This document shows, piece by piece, positions 62,321 through 64,000 of a stretch of DNA of 64,000 nucleotides. The notes under the pieces were generated by a model. That model was not told the DNA's origin. It did not search any database and worked only from the letters and a program-made list of their open reading frames with translations. The stretch is from contig NC_053191.1 in NCBI RefSeq assembly GCF_905163445.1, forward strand, positions 3,162,001 through 3,226,000, read 5' to 3'. This DNA is from Pararge aegeria. Lineage: Eukaryota; Arthropoda; Insecta; Lepidoptera; Nymphalidae. The translations under genes and the position numbers were made by a program. Each line of letters begins with the position of its first letter. The stretch's first letter is position 1.

Positions 62321-64000
62321 GTTCGATCCGTTTTTTACTATAAGACTGCTAACTGTGGCGCTAAAAAAAGTTTTAAAAGTATAGTAAATAATGAGAAAAT
62401 GTTAATTTTTCGGAAGATGCTACTAAGTATTTCGCAGAGCCTATTGAGTGTCGGTGCCGAGGCCAGACTGCTGTGGACGCTGGGCGCACGGTTTCCGCCT
62501 CGCGTTTTGTTATGGTGACTTCCTCGGTGGTATGTATTACGCTGAGGTACTATTGCGTACGTACGATAGATTTGTGTGAAATTGTGAATACGTCTCTCCA
62601 AACGAATCGAGCGATCGTACATAGATTTAAGGCCAATACACAGCACAAAGCCGTACAGTGTGAACTTCTTACAACTAAAGAGAGGCTAACAAGTTGAGAT
62701 AAGAATTTTAAATACACTTGGATTTTAGGTGTAAGTAAAAGAATTTTAGTGTTTGAGGTTCGCAATAGCGTATCTAGCTGGGGCGAAATTGGATTGTTGT
62801 AGTTGTTAAATGGTTTTAGTCTGGTGAGCAACATTCAACTGTGGCTGCTTACAATCATAATGGTAAACTGTATTCCCCACCTTACGTTGACCTCATAACG
62901 GATATGGGTTATCAAACTGCCTCACGTTAAGTTACCTTTATCCAAGACAGCATCAGATGAGATCCCAACTTGTCTTCGTTTTCATTCATTCAGGTATTGT
63001 TAATCTTGACTTTTTAAACTTGTTGTAGTTTCTTCAAAAGTTTGCATCTTTTAATCTAAGCCAAAGCATAAGTATTTACAAATTAAATATACTAAAATTC
63101 CATACTCATTTGGCAGATCAAAGTAACAGTGGATTCAAAATTCTTCACCAATTACATTTATAGTATAAATTATTGTAATAAGTTTACACTGTACTTGCAA
63201 TAGAAGATTAAAATTTTTGGATATGTTAATTACACATTGACCAATCTGTCAAAAGTTTACCAACCATGTGAGCTCACACATGTGATTTTAGTGAGATTCA
63301 ACTGACCAATTTAGTATTATGTTCTACTGCACAGCTAAGAGGAATAGGCAGGAGACATTTCTCCTATGAGAAAGAGATGTTTTTTTATCTTCCCCCCAGT
63401 TCTATCAACTCTCCGAGCATTGGTGCACATGGTGAAATAATATATGTGTGATAATAAACATCTTCTATTTCCTATTGCCTTGATTTGGCAGGTAGAGATA
63501 CATTTTATCCCTTGTTTGGGGGATATATTCAGGGGATATAATTTTTCCCTGCCTATTCTATCTGTGATTCTGGATATTCAATTTTTAAACAGCAACAGAC
63601 TTTTTATTTGATGGTGTAGCATATCTAACAATATGTGTGTTCACTCAAACTCATATTTCTTTAAAAAAATCATAAAAATACATGTATTTATGCTAAAACA
63701 GCTATGACAAGGAACACAAAATACAGTGATAGGAAGTTTTGTAACAATTAAAATATCTTTGTTATGTCTAACTTTCACTGAATACAAACGATTTTAGGTT
63801 TGGGAGGTAATAGTGCTGTTCATTTTGCTAGATATGATGCAAGGGGCGCACTTCATGACCTGTCAGCCCTGGAGGCCCCACCTGGGGGCTTTGACTGGAG
63901 GGTGGAGCTCACCAGGACAGAGCAAGATGTGGAACTGCTCTGTGACGAGGAGAGGTACCGGGCGCTTCACACGGATGAGGATGAAGAAGAGATGTATAAA
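62121..64000 (+). CDS. su(w[a]): Suppressor of white-apricot splicing regulator (SWAP/SFSWAP), 5' part
   Basis: SWAP proteins are SURP/RS-domain nuclear regulators of alternative splicing. Exons 62121-62320 and 63832-64000 (open to the window edge) join in phase 2. They encode MKMSVKWTGNQGETGILRKS…, then ELFVFGYTCKLFRDD, QGKHLIPWMGDETLKIDR|YD, ARGALHDLSALE and EERYRALHTDEDEEEMYK. The DRY and EERY motifs that name the N-terminal DRY_EERY domain are both present, DRY being completed across the splice. The SURP and RS domains must lie beyond the window. A second ATG at 62127 could serve. The frame is open upstream to 61830, but that part is not conserved. In Drosophila this gene represses splicing of its own first introns; here retention of intron 1 would stop at 62382-62384. 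Confidence 0.93.
62321..63831 (+). other. su(w[a]): SWAP intron 1
   Basis: 1.5 kb. The exon 1 frame runs 21 codons into it and stops at 62384. It holds a MITE at 63337-63560. A second AG (ATTTTAG at 63791-63797) precedes the used acceptor. Confidence 0.7.
63337..63560. mobile_element. MITE with GAATAGGCAGG / CCTGCCTATTC ends
   Basis: AGGAATAGGCAGGAGACATT at the left; at the right GGGGATATAATTTTTCCCTG and CCTATTC. Resembles the insert at 16075-16275 (TATATCCCC / GGGGATATA). In SWAP intron 1. Confidence 0.6.
63832..64000 (+). CDS. su(w[a]): SWAP coding exon 2 (partial)
   Basis: Acceptor TTCATTTTGCTAG. Encodes YDARGALHDLSALEAPPGGF … EERYRALHTDEDEEEMYK and continues past the window end. Confidence 0.93.

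Overview
This window looks like nuclear DNA of a butterfly or moth (Lepidoptera). It is AT-rich and intron-rich, full of tRNA-derived SINEs, LINE 3' tails, TA-flanked MITEs and Helitron-like elements. Its GMC oxidoreductase pair has the look of the lepidopteran ecdysone-oxidase/glucose-dehydrogenase group. No species is assigned. All gene models come from reading splice sites, frame continuity and family motifs by eye, without database searches.

Layout. (1) 1-15 kb: two intact GMC-type FAD oxidoreductase genes in tandem on the minus strand (4762-2472 and 11527-8956), with identical exon architecture (112 and 134 coding bases, then one long exon). Fragments of at least one decayed GMC paralogue lie just downstream of the first gene (about 1675-2215). 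The large first introns carry LINE and SINE insertions. (2) 15-24.3 kb: no gene recognised; MITEs, SINEs and a Helitron-like element. (3) 24.46-60.30 kb: one 36-kb gene on the minus strand encoding the eIF4E transporter 4E-T (EIF4ENIF1). I could place 23 coding exons; their lengths sum to 2904 bases with every phase consistent, predicting 967 residues, close to the human protein. Its introns hold most of the repeats and a short basic ORF (55197-54925) that may be an alternative first exon. (4) 62.12 kb to the window end: the first two coding exons of the suppressor-of-white-apricot (SWAP/SFSWAP) splicing regulator on the plus strand, divergent from 4E-T.

How the genes relate. The GMC pair is a local duplication of secreted or membrane-anchored oxidoreductases. 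4E-T (mRNA repression, P-bodies) and SWAP (alternative splicing) are conserved RNA-regulatory genes transcribed away from a shared 1.8-kb interval; nothing in the sequence shows co-regulation.

Most unusual observations: a 96-bp tandem duplication of the end of a 4E-T exon together with its 5' splice site (three extra copies, each keeping GTAAGC and potentially giving 39-nt in-frame cassettes); a GC-AG intron in 4E-T needed to join the conserved DDX6-binding segment; the alternative basic 4E-T N-terminus; retroelement tails abutting two 4E-T 3' splice sites; and a SINE split by a MITE with an exact TA target-site duplication.
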